From the NCBI GenBank assembly GCA_038237645.1, contig JBBRYN010000057.1, positions 1-23,881 of the forward strand: 23,881 nt of DNA, written 5' to 3'. The notes under the pieces are model-generated. The model saw only the letters and a program-made list of their open reading frames with translations, had not been told where the DNA came from and searched no databases. Positions 6,958 to 14,748 of the stretch are shown one piece after another (position 1 is the stretch's first letter; each line of letters starts with the position of its first letter). Source of the stretch: QHCA01 sp038237645 (GTDB lineage Bacteria; Actinomycetota; Actinomycetes; Mycobacteriales; QHCA01). The position numbers were made by a program, and so were the translations under genes.

Positions 6958-7196
6958 GCATCACCGCACTGACCCCCACAGCACCCTCGATCGACACGGA
7001 CAGCGCGGCCGAGGCGGACCCGGCGGTGGTGCTGGCCGCCTATGCCCGGCAGGTCGACGAGCTGGCCCGCTTGGTCGAGGACTGGCAGGCCGCCTGCACC
7101 GGCTACGCCCACGTCCTCGCACGTTCCCTCGGGGAGCTGCACGTCGTCCTCGACGAGACCGCCAACACGATGAACCGCCAAGGAGGCCGGCGGTGA
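6954..7196 (+). CDS. Small helical hypothetical protein
   Basis: An 80-aa acidic protein with an ATGA overlap to the previous gene. Residues about 22-75 are predicted helical (AVVLAAYARQVDELARLVED, then WQAACTGYAHVLARSLGELH). No domain is recognised. It is followed by a possible GTGA-coupled mini-ORF. Confidence 0.6.
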   Translation: MSITALTPTAPSIDTDSAAEADPAVVLAAYARQVDELARLVEDWQAACTGYAHVLARSLGELHVVLDETANTMNRQGGRR

Positions 7197-7276
7197 CAGC
7201 ACGCACTGAAGTCCTGTGGTCCGACCGGCCCTTCCCGAACGGCGGCCACCTGTTCACCGGAGGCGACTTTGCCTGA
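7193..7276 (+). CDS. Possible 27-aa leader-like mini-ORF
   Basis: A GTG overlapping the previous stop (GTGA) opens a 27-codon frame (VTARTEVLWSDRPF at the start) with AGGAGG at about 7181-7186. It keeps the unbroken overlap pattern of the operon and ends inside the start of the next gene. It may act mainly to pass ribosomes to the TTG-started gene at 7269. There is no homology signal. Confidence 0.4.
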   Translation: MTARTEVLWSDRPFPNGGHLFTGGDFA

Positions 7277-7508
7277 CACCGCCCTGCCCTTCGTCCTGAT
7301 GGCCACCCGCACCGGGCAGACCACTCACCTCGGCGTGCGCAGCCCGATCGTGGCCTGGCATGAGCCGGCGATGCTGCCCGCGTTCACCCTTTGCTCGCGT
7401 CTGGCCGTCGGCTTCGCGCCGGGTCAGGTCGCCGACGTGGGCTGTCTGACCTGCCTGTGGGCGGCACCGAATTACATGGGCTGGCCCGCATTCACCGTCG
7501 CCCGATGA
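7269..7508 (+). CDS. Small hypothetical protein with a Cys pair
   Basis: A 79-aa protein with a TTG start supported by GGAGG at 7259-7263. It has TGQTTHLGV, WHEPAMLPAFTLCSR and VGCLTCLWAAPNY; the CxxC with the upstream Cys and His residues could bind zinc. The ATGA overlap to the next gene supports expression. No family is recognised. Confidence 0.6.
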   Translation: MPDTALPFVLMATRTGQTTHLGVRSPIVAWHEPAMLPAFTLCSRLAVGFAPGQVADVGCLTCLWAAPNYMGWPAFTVAR

Positions 7509-8158
7509 ACGGCACGTCCGGCGCGACACCGGAGTACGCCACGTCGGCCGCGGTGGCCGGCCTGGCCCGGGAGATCGAGGGCCTGCGCCGGGCGGTCGAC
7601 GCTGCGGCGGGTCTGCGCCCGCGGGTCGAGGACCTGGCCGCCGTTGTCGCCGACCTGGCCGACGCCGTAGAACAGGTCACGGCGATGCCGGACGCGGCCG
7701 GGCCGGTGTGCTGGCTGGACTTCGCCGACACGCCCACCGAGGCGTTCGCCGTGCTAGGGAAGCTCTCCGCCTGGCTCAGCGGGATCTACCTGCGCTACAC
7801 CGACGCGGCGTTGCCGGACTGCTGGCTCTGGCACCCCGACGTCGTCGAGGAACTCCTGTGGCTGTCGCAGGCGTGGCAGGCCGCCTACGCCGGCCCCCGC
7901 GCCTGCATCTCCCTGGTCGCCGACTGGCACGACCGGCAACGCCCGGGCGTCACCCGGCGCCTCACCGGCCTGGCCCGGTCCTGCTCCGTGGAGAACCACC
8001 AGTCCGGCCAACCCCAACACGCCGCCGCACCCGCCGCACCGATGACCGACGCCCTCGACGCGATCGCCGGCTGGTGGGCCAACCACCGCAGCCAACCCGC
8101 ACCCGCGCCCACCGCCGAGCAGCTCACCGCCGCCGCCATCCCGAGAGGACGACGATGA
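7505..8158 (+). CDS. DUF4913-like protein
   Basis: A 217-aa protein with ATGA overlaps on both sides. Residues 20-60 form a coiled-coil-like helix (EIEGLRRAVDAAAGLRPRVE). Residues about 75-150 carry the pattern I associate with DUF4913, found in actinobacterial plasmids and integrative elements: LPDCWLWHPDVVEELLWLSQ, then AWQAAYAGP and VADWHDRQRPGV. Residues 155-217 are Pro/Ala-rich and end with a short WWANHR segment. Function is unknown; it regularly lies among transfer genes. Confidence 0.7.
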   Translation: MNGTSGATPEYATSAAVAGLAREIEGLRRAVDAAAGLRPRVEDLAAVVADLADAVEQVTAMPDAAGPVCWLDFADTPTEAFAVLGKLSAWLSGIYLRYTDAALPDCWLWHPDVVEELLWLSQAWQAAYAGPRACISLVADWHDRQRPGVTRRLTGLARSCSVENHQSGQPQHAAAPAAPMTDALDAIAGWWANHRSQPAPAPTAEQLTAAAIPRGRR

Positions 8159-9363
8159 CCCCCAACACCGCACCGCTCACCCCCCACTCCGCCGAGGCGC
8201 AACGCCGGCCGGGGTCGGCCGACCCTCGGGGTACCGGCCGGGGATGGGCCTACTCCGGTGCCGTCCTCGGCGGTGTCGTGTCGATCGCGGCGAACGTCGC
8301 GCACTCCTACGTCCCGCCGGCCGTCGCCGCTCCGGGGTGGTCGCCGCAGCCCGGCGCGGTGATCGGCGCGGTGTTCTGGCCGGTCGCCCTGTTCATGGCC
8401 TTGGAGATCCTGGCCCGGACCCGCTGGCCGGACCAGCGCCGGTGGCTCGCGGTGCGCTGGCTCGGCCTGCTCCCGGTCGCCCTCGTCGCAGCCGTCGTGT
8501 CCTACCGGCATCTGTCCGGCCTGCTCACCTTCTACGGCGAAGACAGTCTCACTGCCACGGTTGGCCCCCTCGCGGTGGACGGGCTGATGGTGATGGCCAC
8601 CGGTGCGCTGCTGGCCACCGCCGCCGGCCGGGCCGATCGCGCCGTGCGGCCGGTCTCCGTGTCAGCAGGTGGGGTTGGACGCCCTCCGCTTGGACGGTTG
8701 GACAGTGCGGTGCAACCCGAGGTTGGACAGCGGCTGGTGGTACGGCCGCCGGTTGGACGGTTGGACGGTGCCGTACAACGCGATGGCGTCGGCCAGCCCA
8801 CGCAGACGCAGCCCTCGACCGGTCCCGGAATGCCCGGCAGCACTCGTCCGGGTCGTGACGACGACCTGAGCGGCCTTTCCGGCCCGGCTTCCCCGGCCGG
8901 GTCACCCCGCCGGCAGGCCACCTGGACCGATGGCGCCACCGTCGGACCATCCGACGCTGTCGAACCGGGGGTCGTCCAACCCGAACGGCCACCCGTTGTA
9001 CAGCCGGACCGGGTACTACCGGACGCTGTCCAACCCGTCCAACCCGTCCAACCCGACAGCGCCGTACAGCCGGGTGTCGGACACCACGGCCCGAGCCGGT
9101 CACCGGCGGCGCCGGTTGGACGCCCCGTTGTACAGCGGGTTGGACAGGCCGAAGCCGAGACGCCGATCGAACGGGCCCTCGGCGCCGCCGCCGTGCACCG
9201 GGTCGAGCACGGCGCACTCCCGTCGGTGACCCAGCTCGCCGGGCTCGCCGACGTGGCCCGCGGCACAGCCGCGACCGCCCTCAAACAGCTGCGCGACCAG
9301 CCCGACGACCGGCGGCACGGCCTCCAACTGATCCACGACGAGCACACCGGCACCAGCAGATGA
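8155..9363 (+). CDS. DUF2637/Spd-like membrane protein with repeat-rich linker
   Basis: A 402-aa protein with an ATGA overlap to the gene before. Four membrane helices lie at about residues 33-50, 68-87, 101-117 and 137-157, with the DUF2637-type segment SYRHLSGLLTFYGED and a conserved PLAVDGLMVMATGALL. This matches the Spd (plasmid spread) and DUF2637 membrane proteins of actinobacterial elements, thought to help DNA movement between mycelial compartments. Residues about 160-340 are a disordered Pro/Gln/Val-rich linker. Residues about 345-390 resemble a winged helix (LPSVTQLAGLADVARGTAAT). The linker DNA carries the GGTTGGAC cluster, whose TTG-Leu and CAA-Gln codons are unusual for this GC-rich gene. 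Confidence 0.8.
   Translation: MTPNTAPLTPHSAEAQRRPGSADPRGTGRGWAYSGAVLGGVVSIAANVAHSYVPPAVAAPGWSPQPGAVIGAVFWPVALFMALEILARTRWPDQRRWLAVRWLGLLPVALVAAVVSYRHLSGLLTFYGEDSLTATVGPLAVDGLMVMATGALLATAAGRADRAVRPVSVSAGGVGRPPLGRLDSAVQPEVGQRLVVRPPVGRLDGAVQRDGVGQPTQTQPSTGPGMPGSTRPGRDDDLSGLSGPASPAGSPRRQATWTDGATVGPSDAVEPGVVQPERPPVVQPDRVLPDAVQPVQPVQPDSAVQPGVGHHGPSRSPAAPVGRPVVQRVGQAEAETPIERALGAAAVHRVEHGALPSVTQLAGLADVARGTAATALKQLRDQPDDRRHGLQLIHDEHTGTSR
8673..9145. repeat. Cluster of eleven GGTTGGAC 8-mers in both orientations
   Basis: GGTTGGAC occurs on the plus strand starting at 8673, 8696, 8721, 8751, 8759, 9114 and 9138, and as GTCCAACC at 8974, 9028, 9037 and 9046. A shorter TTGGAC lies at 8690. Related GTTGTAC/GTACAAC copies start at 8773, 8994 and 9126. 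Copies fall in three codon relations (V-G, R-L-D and V-Q-P), so protein repeats alone do not explain them. Spacing is irregular. The position, a few hundred bases upstream of the relaxase gene, suits recognition by a DNA translocase, relaxosome protein or partition protein. Confidence 0.75.
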
Positions 9364-9587
9364 CCACCAGCAGCCTTTCAAACCACCGACCAGCAAGACC
9401 CAGACTCAGGATTCGAGATTCAGTCACAGAAAGTAACGAGATGACCGAGATACCCACAGATCCAGACGAGACCACAGACCACAAGCAGACAGACGAAGAG
9501 GCAGCACACCCATGCATCTTGATCCAACGGGCCGCCAGGAGCGGGCAAACCACGTATAACGGACTATCACGGAGGGTGTCGTGCTGA
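9360..9587 (+). CDS. Possible 75-aa acidic protein before the relaxase
   Basis: The ATG overlaps the DUF2637 stop (ATGA) and the frame closes seven bases into the relaxase gene, continuing the overlap chain. The product is polar and acidic (TEIPTDPDETTDHKQTDEEA) with no recognised domain. The DNA is clearly less GC-rich than its neighbours and full of ACAGA/CAGAC words, so the segment may serve mainly as DNA (possible oriT) or as unstructured mRNA. Coding status is uncertain. Confidence 0.45.
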   Translation: MTTSSLSNHRPARPRLRIRDSVTESNEMTEIPTDPDETTDHKQTDEEAAHPCILIQRAARSGQTTYNGLSRRVSC

Positions 9588-12500
9588 CGATCTCGTCAGG
9601 CCATTCGGCGGACTATCTGCTGGGTGCGGTCGCGGAGGGTCGCGAGTCGTACTACACGGGGGCGGTGCTGGCGGGGGAGCCTGCGGGCCGCTGGTACGGG
9701 ACCGGCGCCGACGCGCTCGGCCTGTCCGGGTTGGTCGATCACCAGGACATGCGGGCGCTGTACGAGCGGTTCATCGACCCACGCGACCCCGGGTTCCGGG
9801 ACAAGGCGGGCTGGGGCGAGGCGGCGACGCTCGGGCACACCGGCCGCAAGTACCTGAGCGCCGAGCAGATCTACGAGGCGTCGCTGACGGCCGAGCCGCA
9901 CGCCGATGCCGAGCGTCGTGATCAGCTGCTGGTGGCGGCGGGGAAGAAGGCCCGCAACAACGTCGCATTCCTGGACGCGACGTTCAGCGTGCAGAAATCG
10001 GTGACGGTGCTGCACACGTCGTTCGAGGCCCAGGAAGTCACCGCCCGCAACGCCGGCGAACACGAGGCGGCGAAGGCGTGGGCCGCCCATCGGCAGGCGG
10101 TCGAGGACGCGATCTGGTCCGGGAACAACGCCATGCTCGACTTCCTCGCCGACAAGGCCGGCTACTCCCGGATCGGGCACCACGGCGGTGCGGCCGGCCG
10201 CTACATCGACGCGCACGGCCTCACCGTCGCGTCGTTCTTCCAGCACGACTCCCGCGACCGCGACCCGCAGCTGCACATCCACAATGCGATCCTCAACCGC
10301 GTCCAAGGCACCGACGGCATCTGGCGGACGTTGGATGGCCGGTCGCTGTACGCCTGGCGGGCCGCCGCCGCGGCGGTCGCGGAACGGGTCACCGAAGAGC
10401 ATCTGACCCGCTCGCTGGGGGTGGGGTTCGCCACGAGGCCCGATGGCAAGGCGCGGGAGATCGTGGGGATCGGCCAACCGGTGATGGACCTGTTCTCCTC
10501 CCGCCGGCGGGCGATCGGCCCGAAGGCCGCCCAGCTGATGGCAGACTTTGAGGCCAAGGTCGGGCGGGTCGCGAACGCGTTGGAGCGGGACCGGCTGCTG
10601 CGCACCGCGACGTTCGCGACGCGCAAGTCCAAGGACAAGCACGGCGAAACCAACGAGGCGCGGCTGGCGCGCTGGGACCGGCAGCTGCGCGCCGAGGTCG
10701 CCGGCGGCCTGGCCAGCGTCGCCCAGGGCGTGTTGAAGCTGGCGCAGAAGGCCCGACCGGTCGAACGCTGGTCACCGACCGAAGTCCTGGAGACTGCCCT
10801 GGCCGCCGTACAAGCCAAGCGTTCAGCATGGACGGCCTCGGATCTGACCCGGGAGATCAACACCGCGCTACCGGACCGGCTCGGGATCACCGACCCCGCC
10901 GACGTCGCCCGGCTGCTCGACGGTCTGACCGCCGAAGGGTTGAAGATGGCCGTCGCGTTGGATGCGGTGAAGCCCGGCGACGAGCTGCTGCCGGCGGAGT
11001 TCCGCCTCGCCGACGGGAGTTCGGCGTTCGACGCCCCCGGTGTCGCCCGGTATGCCACCCCGGAGCACCTGCACACCGAACGCCTGCTGGTGGCGGCCAC
11101 CCTCACCCGCGACGCCCGAGCCGCCGCGACCGATGCGGCCGCGACATACCTCGACGGCCTCCGCGAAGGCGACATTCGGCTGGGCGCTGACCAGGCCGCC
11201 GCCATCGCAGGGGTCCTCACCTCCGGTGCGCGGGTGGAGTCGCTGGTCGGCCCGGCCGGCACCGGCAAGTCCTTCGTGGTCGGGATGCTCACTCGCGGCT
11301 GGCAGGACCCGGCCCTTTGGCCCGACGGTCCCGGCCGGGTGTTCGGGCTGGCCACGTCGCAGATCGCCGCCGAAGTCCTCACCGGTGAAGGTGTCACCGC
11401 CTCCAACACCGCCCGCTGGCTCGCCGCCCAAGACCGGCTCAGCACCGGCCGGGCGGCCGCACGCGACGAGCAGTGGCGCCTTTCCGCCGGGGATCTGGTC
11501 GTGGTCGACGAGTCGTCGATGGCCGACACGGCCGCGCTGGCCGCGATCCACCGCCACGTGGTCGATGCGGGGGCGAAGATGCTGCTGGTCGGTGACCACC
11601 GGCAGCTCGGCGCCGTCGGCGCCGGCGGCGGGATGGACCTGCTTGCCGGCGCCGGCCGGACCTACGAGCTGACTGAGGCCCGCCGCTTCCACCAGCGGTG
11701 GGAACGCGACGCGTCCCTGCGCCTTCGCGCCGGTGACACCGGCGCCCTGGAGGACTATCACCGCAACGGGCGGATCGTCGACGGCGGCGCCATCGAACAG
11801 ACCGAGTACACCGCCTCCCGCCGGTGGCTCGGTGACACCCTCGCCGGCAAGCACGCCCTGCTCGTCGTCGACACCAACGAGCAGGCCGGGAGGATCAACG
11901 CCGACCTGCGCGCCGAACTGATCCGCATCGGCAAGGTCACCGAAGCCGGCGTGCCGCTGGGCCGCGACGGCACCCACGCCGGTGTCGGCGATGTGGTGCA
12001 GACCCGCCTCAACGGCTGGCACCTCGCCGGACATGCCGGCAACCAGCGTGGGCCGATCAACCGCGAACAACACCGCGTGCTGTCCACGGCTGCCGACGGG
12101 TCGATCCTCGTGGCACCGATCGTCGTCACCGCCGGCTCCCGCGGCGGGGAGCGCCTCGGCCGGCCGATGTGCCTACCCGCCGCCTACGTGAGCGAGCATG
12201 TGACGTTGGGGTACGCGGTCACCGCCCACGCCGCCGAAGGGCTCACCGTGGACACCGGCCACACGATCACCACAGCCGGCACCCGCGCCCAGTCGCTCTA
12301 CCCGTCGTCCACCCGCGGCCGGGAGTCCAACACGATCTACGTCGTCACCCAAGCCCCACCCGCCAAGGACGCGGCGACCGGGGAGACCGCGCAGGCTGCC
12401 CGGACCAACCCGCGGGCGGTCCTCGAGCAGATCCTGGAGACCAGCGAGGCCGAACTGTCCGCGACCGCCACCGCCGCGGAATCCGCCGCCGACGCCGTCG

Positions 12501-14005
12501 ACGTCCGCATGCCCGCCGAGCGCCTCGCCGTGGCCGCCGAGCACGCTGCCGCGCAGCGCACCGCCGGCTGGCTCGACGACCTCGTCGCTGTCGGGCAGCT
12601 GACGGCGGGGGAGCGGGCCCGGATCGCCGCCGAGGACGGCACCGGCAAACTCGGCCCGATCCTGCGCCGCGCCGAACTCGCCGGCCACGACGCCAAAGCT
12701 GTCCTCTCCCAGGCCGTGACACAACGCACGCTGGGCGGCGCGCAGCAGATCAGCAACGTCCTCTACAGCCGCATCGCCGACGCGCACACCTTCGACCCCC
12801 AAGGCGACCGTTATGGCGACCGTGTTCCGCGGGTCGACGATCCGGCCTGGCAGGCCTACCTCGACGCCCTCGCCGAAGCCGCCGATAACCGCCTCGACGA
12901 GCTCGGCCGTCAGGCCGTCACCTTACCGCCGACCTGGGCACTCGAAGCGTTCGGCGACGTCCCTGACGGTGGCCCGGAACGCGCGGACTGGATCGACCGG
13001 GCCGGGCTGGTCGCCGGGCAGCGGGAACTGTCCGGACACGACGACCCCGCCGTCGCGCTCGGCCCGGCACCCAAACCCGGCCAGCCCGAGGCCCACGCCG
13101 CCTGGCGGGCCGCCTGGCGCGCACTCGGCCGGCCGGAAGTCGACGCCGACGAACTGCAGATGAGCGACGGACGGCTCCGCCTGCGTGTCCGCGCCTACGA
13201 GCGTGAACAGACCTGGGCGCCCCGGCTGGTCACCAACGAACTCGCCGGCACCATCCAGGCCGCCGAACACCACCGGGCCGTCGCCGCCCGCCGGGCCGCC
13301 GAAGCCGCCGCCGTCACCGATCCCACCGACAGTGCCCGACTGCGGCGTGCGGCCGCCGACGCGGCCGCCCTCGCCGACACCCTCGACACCCAGACGGCCC
13401 ACCTGCGCGACCTCGACCAGGCCCGCGGACACTGGCTCGTCCACACCGCCGGGACCCGCGCCGCCTACGACCGGGCCCGCCTCGAACTCGCCTCCCGCCA
13501 CGCCGGAGACCCCCACGCCGACCATCCCGTGACGGCCCACGAGTGGCTGACCGCCCACGACGAGACTATGCGCGCCGAAGACGAGTACCGGCCCGTCACC
13601 GACGAAACCGACCTCACCGACCAGGCCGCCGAACGCGAAGCCGACCTGCAGGCCGCCGCCCAACAAGACACCGACGCGGCGAAAGAAGCAGCAGCGGCCG
13701 ACACGGCCGCCCCCGGGGACCCGGCTCGGCAGCCAGTCCCGCGGGATCTCCGCGAGATCGCCGCGGACGAACCAGCCCCAGCCGACGAGCACATCGTGCG
13801 GGTCCCCACCGCGCAGGAGACCGCCGACGCGGTCCAGCGGGCGCAACGCGCCCTCGACGAGATCGCCGAACGCGACGCAACCGACACCGCCCGCGCCGCC
13901 GAAGAGGCCCGCGCTGACCAACTCAACCGCTGGCACGCCGACGACACCGCCACCGAACAGGCGGCCCACCAGGATGCGGCCGACCAGGCCGCCTACAGCC
14001 GATGA
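9581..14005 (+). CDS. MobF-family conjugative relaxase-helicase (TrwC/TraI/TraA-like)
   Basis: A 1474-aa protein with a GTG start and GGAGGG at 9571-9576. The N-terminal TrwC-type relaxase domain has the paired tyrosines Y24-Y25 (GRESYYTG) and the metal-binding histidines H222, H232 and H234 (HDSRDRDPQLHIH). A RecD-like helicase follows, with Walker A GPAGTGKS at about 557-564, Walker B VVVDESSM at about 637-645, GDHRQLGAVG, and the C-terminal motif YAVTAHAAEGLTVDTGH near residue 880. Residues beyond about 950 are helical, Ala/Glu/Asp-rich and low-complexity. It would nick oriT, become joined to the 5' end through tyrosine and unwind the strand during transfer with the VirD4-like ATPase. It is complete in length and motifs. 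Confidence 0.95.
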   Translation: MLTISSGHSADYLLGAVAEGRESYYTGAVLAGEPAGRWYGTGADALGLSGLVDHQDMRALYERFIDPRDPGFRDKAGWGEAATLGHTGRKYLSAEQIYEASLTAEPHADAERRDQLLVAAGKKARNNVAFLDATFSVQKSVTVLHTSFEAQEVTARNAGEHEAAKAWAAHRQAVEDAIWSGNNAMLDFLADKAGYSRIGHHGGAAGRYIDAHGLTVASFFQHDSRDRDPQLHIHNAILNRVQGTDGIWRTLDGRSLYAWRAAAAAVAERVTEEHLTRSLGVGFATRPDGKAREIVGIGQPVMDLFSSRRRAIGPKAAQLMADFEAKVGRVANALERDRLLRTATFATRKSKDKHGETNEARLARWDRQLRAEVAGGLASVAQGVLKLAQKARPVERWSPTEVLETALAAVQAKRSAWTASDLTREINTALPDRLGITDPADVARLLDGLTAEGLKMAVALDAVKPGDELLPAEFRLADGSSAFDAPGVARYATPEHLHTERLLVAATLTRDARAAATDAAATYLDGLREGDIRLGADQAAAIAGVLTSGARVESLVGPAGTGKSFVVGMLTRGWQDPALWPDGPGRVFGLATSQIAAEVLTGEGVTASNTARWLAAQDRLSTGRAAARDEQWRLSAGDLVVVDESSMADTAALAAIHRHVVDAGAKMLLVGDHRQLGAVGAGGGMDLLAGAGRTYELTEARRFHQRWERDASLRLRAGDTGALEDYHRNGRIVDGGAIEQTEYTASRRWLGDTLAGKHALLVVDTNEQAGRINADLRAELIRIGKVTEAGVPLGRDGTHAGVGDVVQTRLNGWHLAGHAGNQRGPINREQHRVLSTAADGSILVAPIVVTAGSRGGERLGRPMCLPAAYVSEHVTLGYAVTAHAAEGLTVDTGHTITTAGTRAQSLYPSSTRGRESNTIYVVTQAPPAKDAATGETAQAARTNPRAVLEQILETSEAELSATATAAESAADAVDVRMPAERLAVAAEHAAAQRTAGWLDDLVAVGQLTAGERARIAAEDGTGKLGPILRRAELAGHDAKAVLSQAVTQRTLGGAQQISNVLYSRIADAHTFDPQGDRYGDRVPRVDDPAWQAYLDALAEAADNRLDELGRQAVTLPPTWALEAFGDVPDGGPERADWIDRAGLVAGQRELSGHDDPAVALGPAPKPGQPEAHAAWRAAWRALGRPEVDADELQMSDGRLRLRVRAYEREQTWAPRLVTNELAGTIQAAEHHRAVAARRAAEAAAVTDPTDSARLRRAAADAAALADTLDTQTAHLRDLDQARGHWLVHTAGTRAAYDRARLELASRHAGDPHADHPVTAHEWLTAHDETMRAEDEYRPVTDETDLTDQAAEREADLQAAAQQDTDAAKEAAAADTAAPGDPARQPVPRDLREIAADEPAPADEHIVRVPTAQETADAVQRAQRALDEIAERDATDTARAAEEARADQLNRWHADDTATEQAAHQDAADQAAYSR

Positions 14006-14027
14006 AAGCCGTGAACAGGCGCTCCGC

Positions 14028-14420
14028 TCAGCGGTATGCCGTGCCGACGTTGAGCGGCGGGTCGGCGGCCTGCCACGCCCAATCCAGGGTCGCCACGATC
14101 CCGTCCGCCCAGCCCGCCGGCTCCGACAGCCACGCCGGCCGGGGGACAGCGTCGATATCCGCCATGAGGGCCTCAACCTCGGCCTCGATGCTCTGCGGGT
14201 CCGCGGTCACACTGCGGCCGGTCACCGGCGCCCGGGAAGACAACAGCGCCAGCCACCGGCACACCGTCACGATCCCCGCGAAGATATTGCGGTCCCGAGG
14301 ATCAGCCACCTGGGCCCGATGCAGGCCCTCCGCCGCCGCCCATACACCGGCGAACTCCGGCAGGGAAACCCGCAGATTCCGCCACGGCACCCGCTCAACA
14401 ACCGCCACCGTCACGTCCAT
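14028..14420 (-). CDS. Hypothetical protein of actinobacterial mobile elements
   Basis: A 130-aa protein encoded opposite to the relaxase, with stops 22 bases apart. It contains VPWRNLRVSLPEFAGVWAA, then HRAQVADPRDRNIFAGIVTV, SRAPVTGRSVTADPQSIEAE and PAWLSEPAGWADGIVATLDW. I recall similar uncharacterised proteins in actinobacterial integrative elements but no function. The start is uncertain: the ATG at 14420 fits the conserved-looking segment, while the open frame continues upstream (a GTG at 14459). The frame extension further upstream runs through the structured repeat and is not convincing. Confidence 0.65.
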   Translation of the reverse strand: MDVTVAVVERVPWRNLRVSLPEFAGVWAAAEGLHRAQVADPRDRNIFAGIVTVCRWLALLSSRAPVTGRSVTADPQSIEAEVEALMADIDAVPRPAWLSEPAGWADGIVATLDWAWQAADPPLNVGTAYR

Positions 14421-14513
14421 CCACCGAGCGTGACAGCCACCCCCGACACCACCGCTCACCAGCGATGAGCAACGCAGAACGGACATGCACCCGACCTGCG
14501 GTCGAGGACCTGA

Positions 14514-14722
14514 GCCGGCCTGCGGCCGGCGCTGTGCCGCTGCGCGGCCCGGCTTACCACGGCCCCGCCTCACGACGAAAGCGGCCAGAACATCTTGGCC
14601 GGCGCTGCGCTTATTTCCGGCCAAGATCTTCTGCCCTTCCTCTTTCGCCGCGAGCCTCCCGGGGCCATGGCCGGCGCCTGTAGGGCGACGGGCAAGCCGT
14701 CGCCCAGCCCTAAAGGGCCGCG
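14514..14722 (+). repeat. Structured leader element, copy B (upstream of sprT-like gene)
   Basis: This is a diverged second copy of 5219-5453, on the same strand and again in a gap of about 330 bases (14421-14748) before a start codon. Helices: GCCGGCC-TGC-GGCCGGC (14514-14530); CTTGGCCGG (14594-14602) with CCGGCCAAG (14617-14625), nine perfect pairs; GGGCGACGG (14683-14691) with CCGTCGCCC (14697-14705); and GCCC-TAAA-GGGC (14707-14718). In the second helix, pair six is C-G here and G-C in copy A, a compensatory change. The SprT-like gene starts 27 bases downstream. Confidence 0.7.
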
Positions 14723-14748
14723 AACAATCCCTGGGAAGGCCGATCACG

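Noticed and set aside
8673..9145. CRISPR-like array
   Set aside because: Units are only 8 bp, occur in both orientations, have irregular spacing and lie inside a coding sequence; no cas gene.
12923..14176. Long minus-strand ORF (417 codons) opposite the relaxase C-terminus
   Set aside because: Shadow of Ala/Glu/Asp-rich coding sequence, Gly/Val/Arg-rich with no domain.
14485..14748. N-terminal extension of the SprT-like frame
   Set aside because: The extension lies in the structured repeat and has no domain; the ATG at 14749 just before a plausible N-terminus is better.
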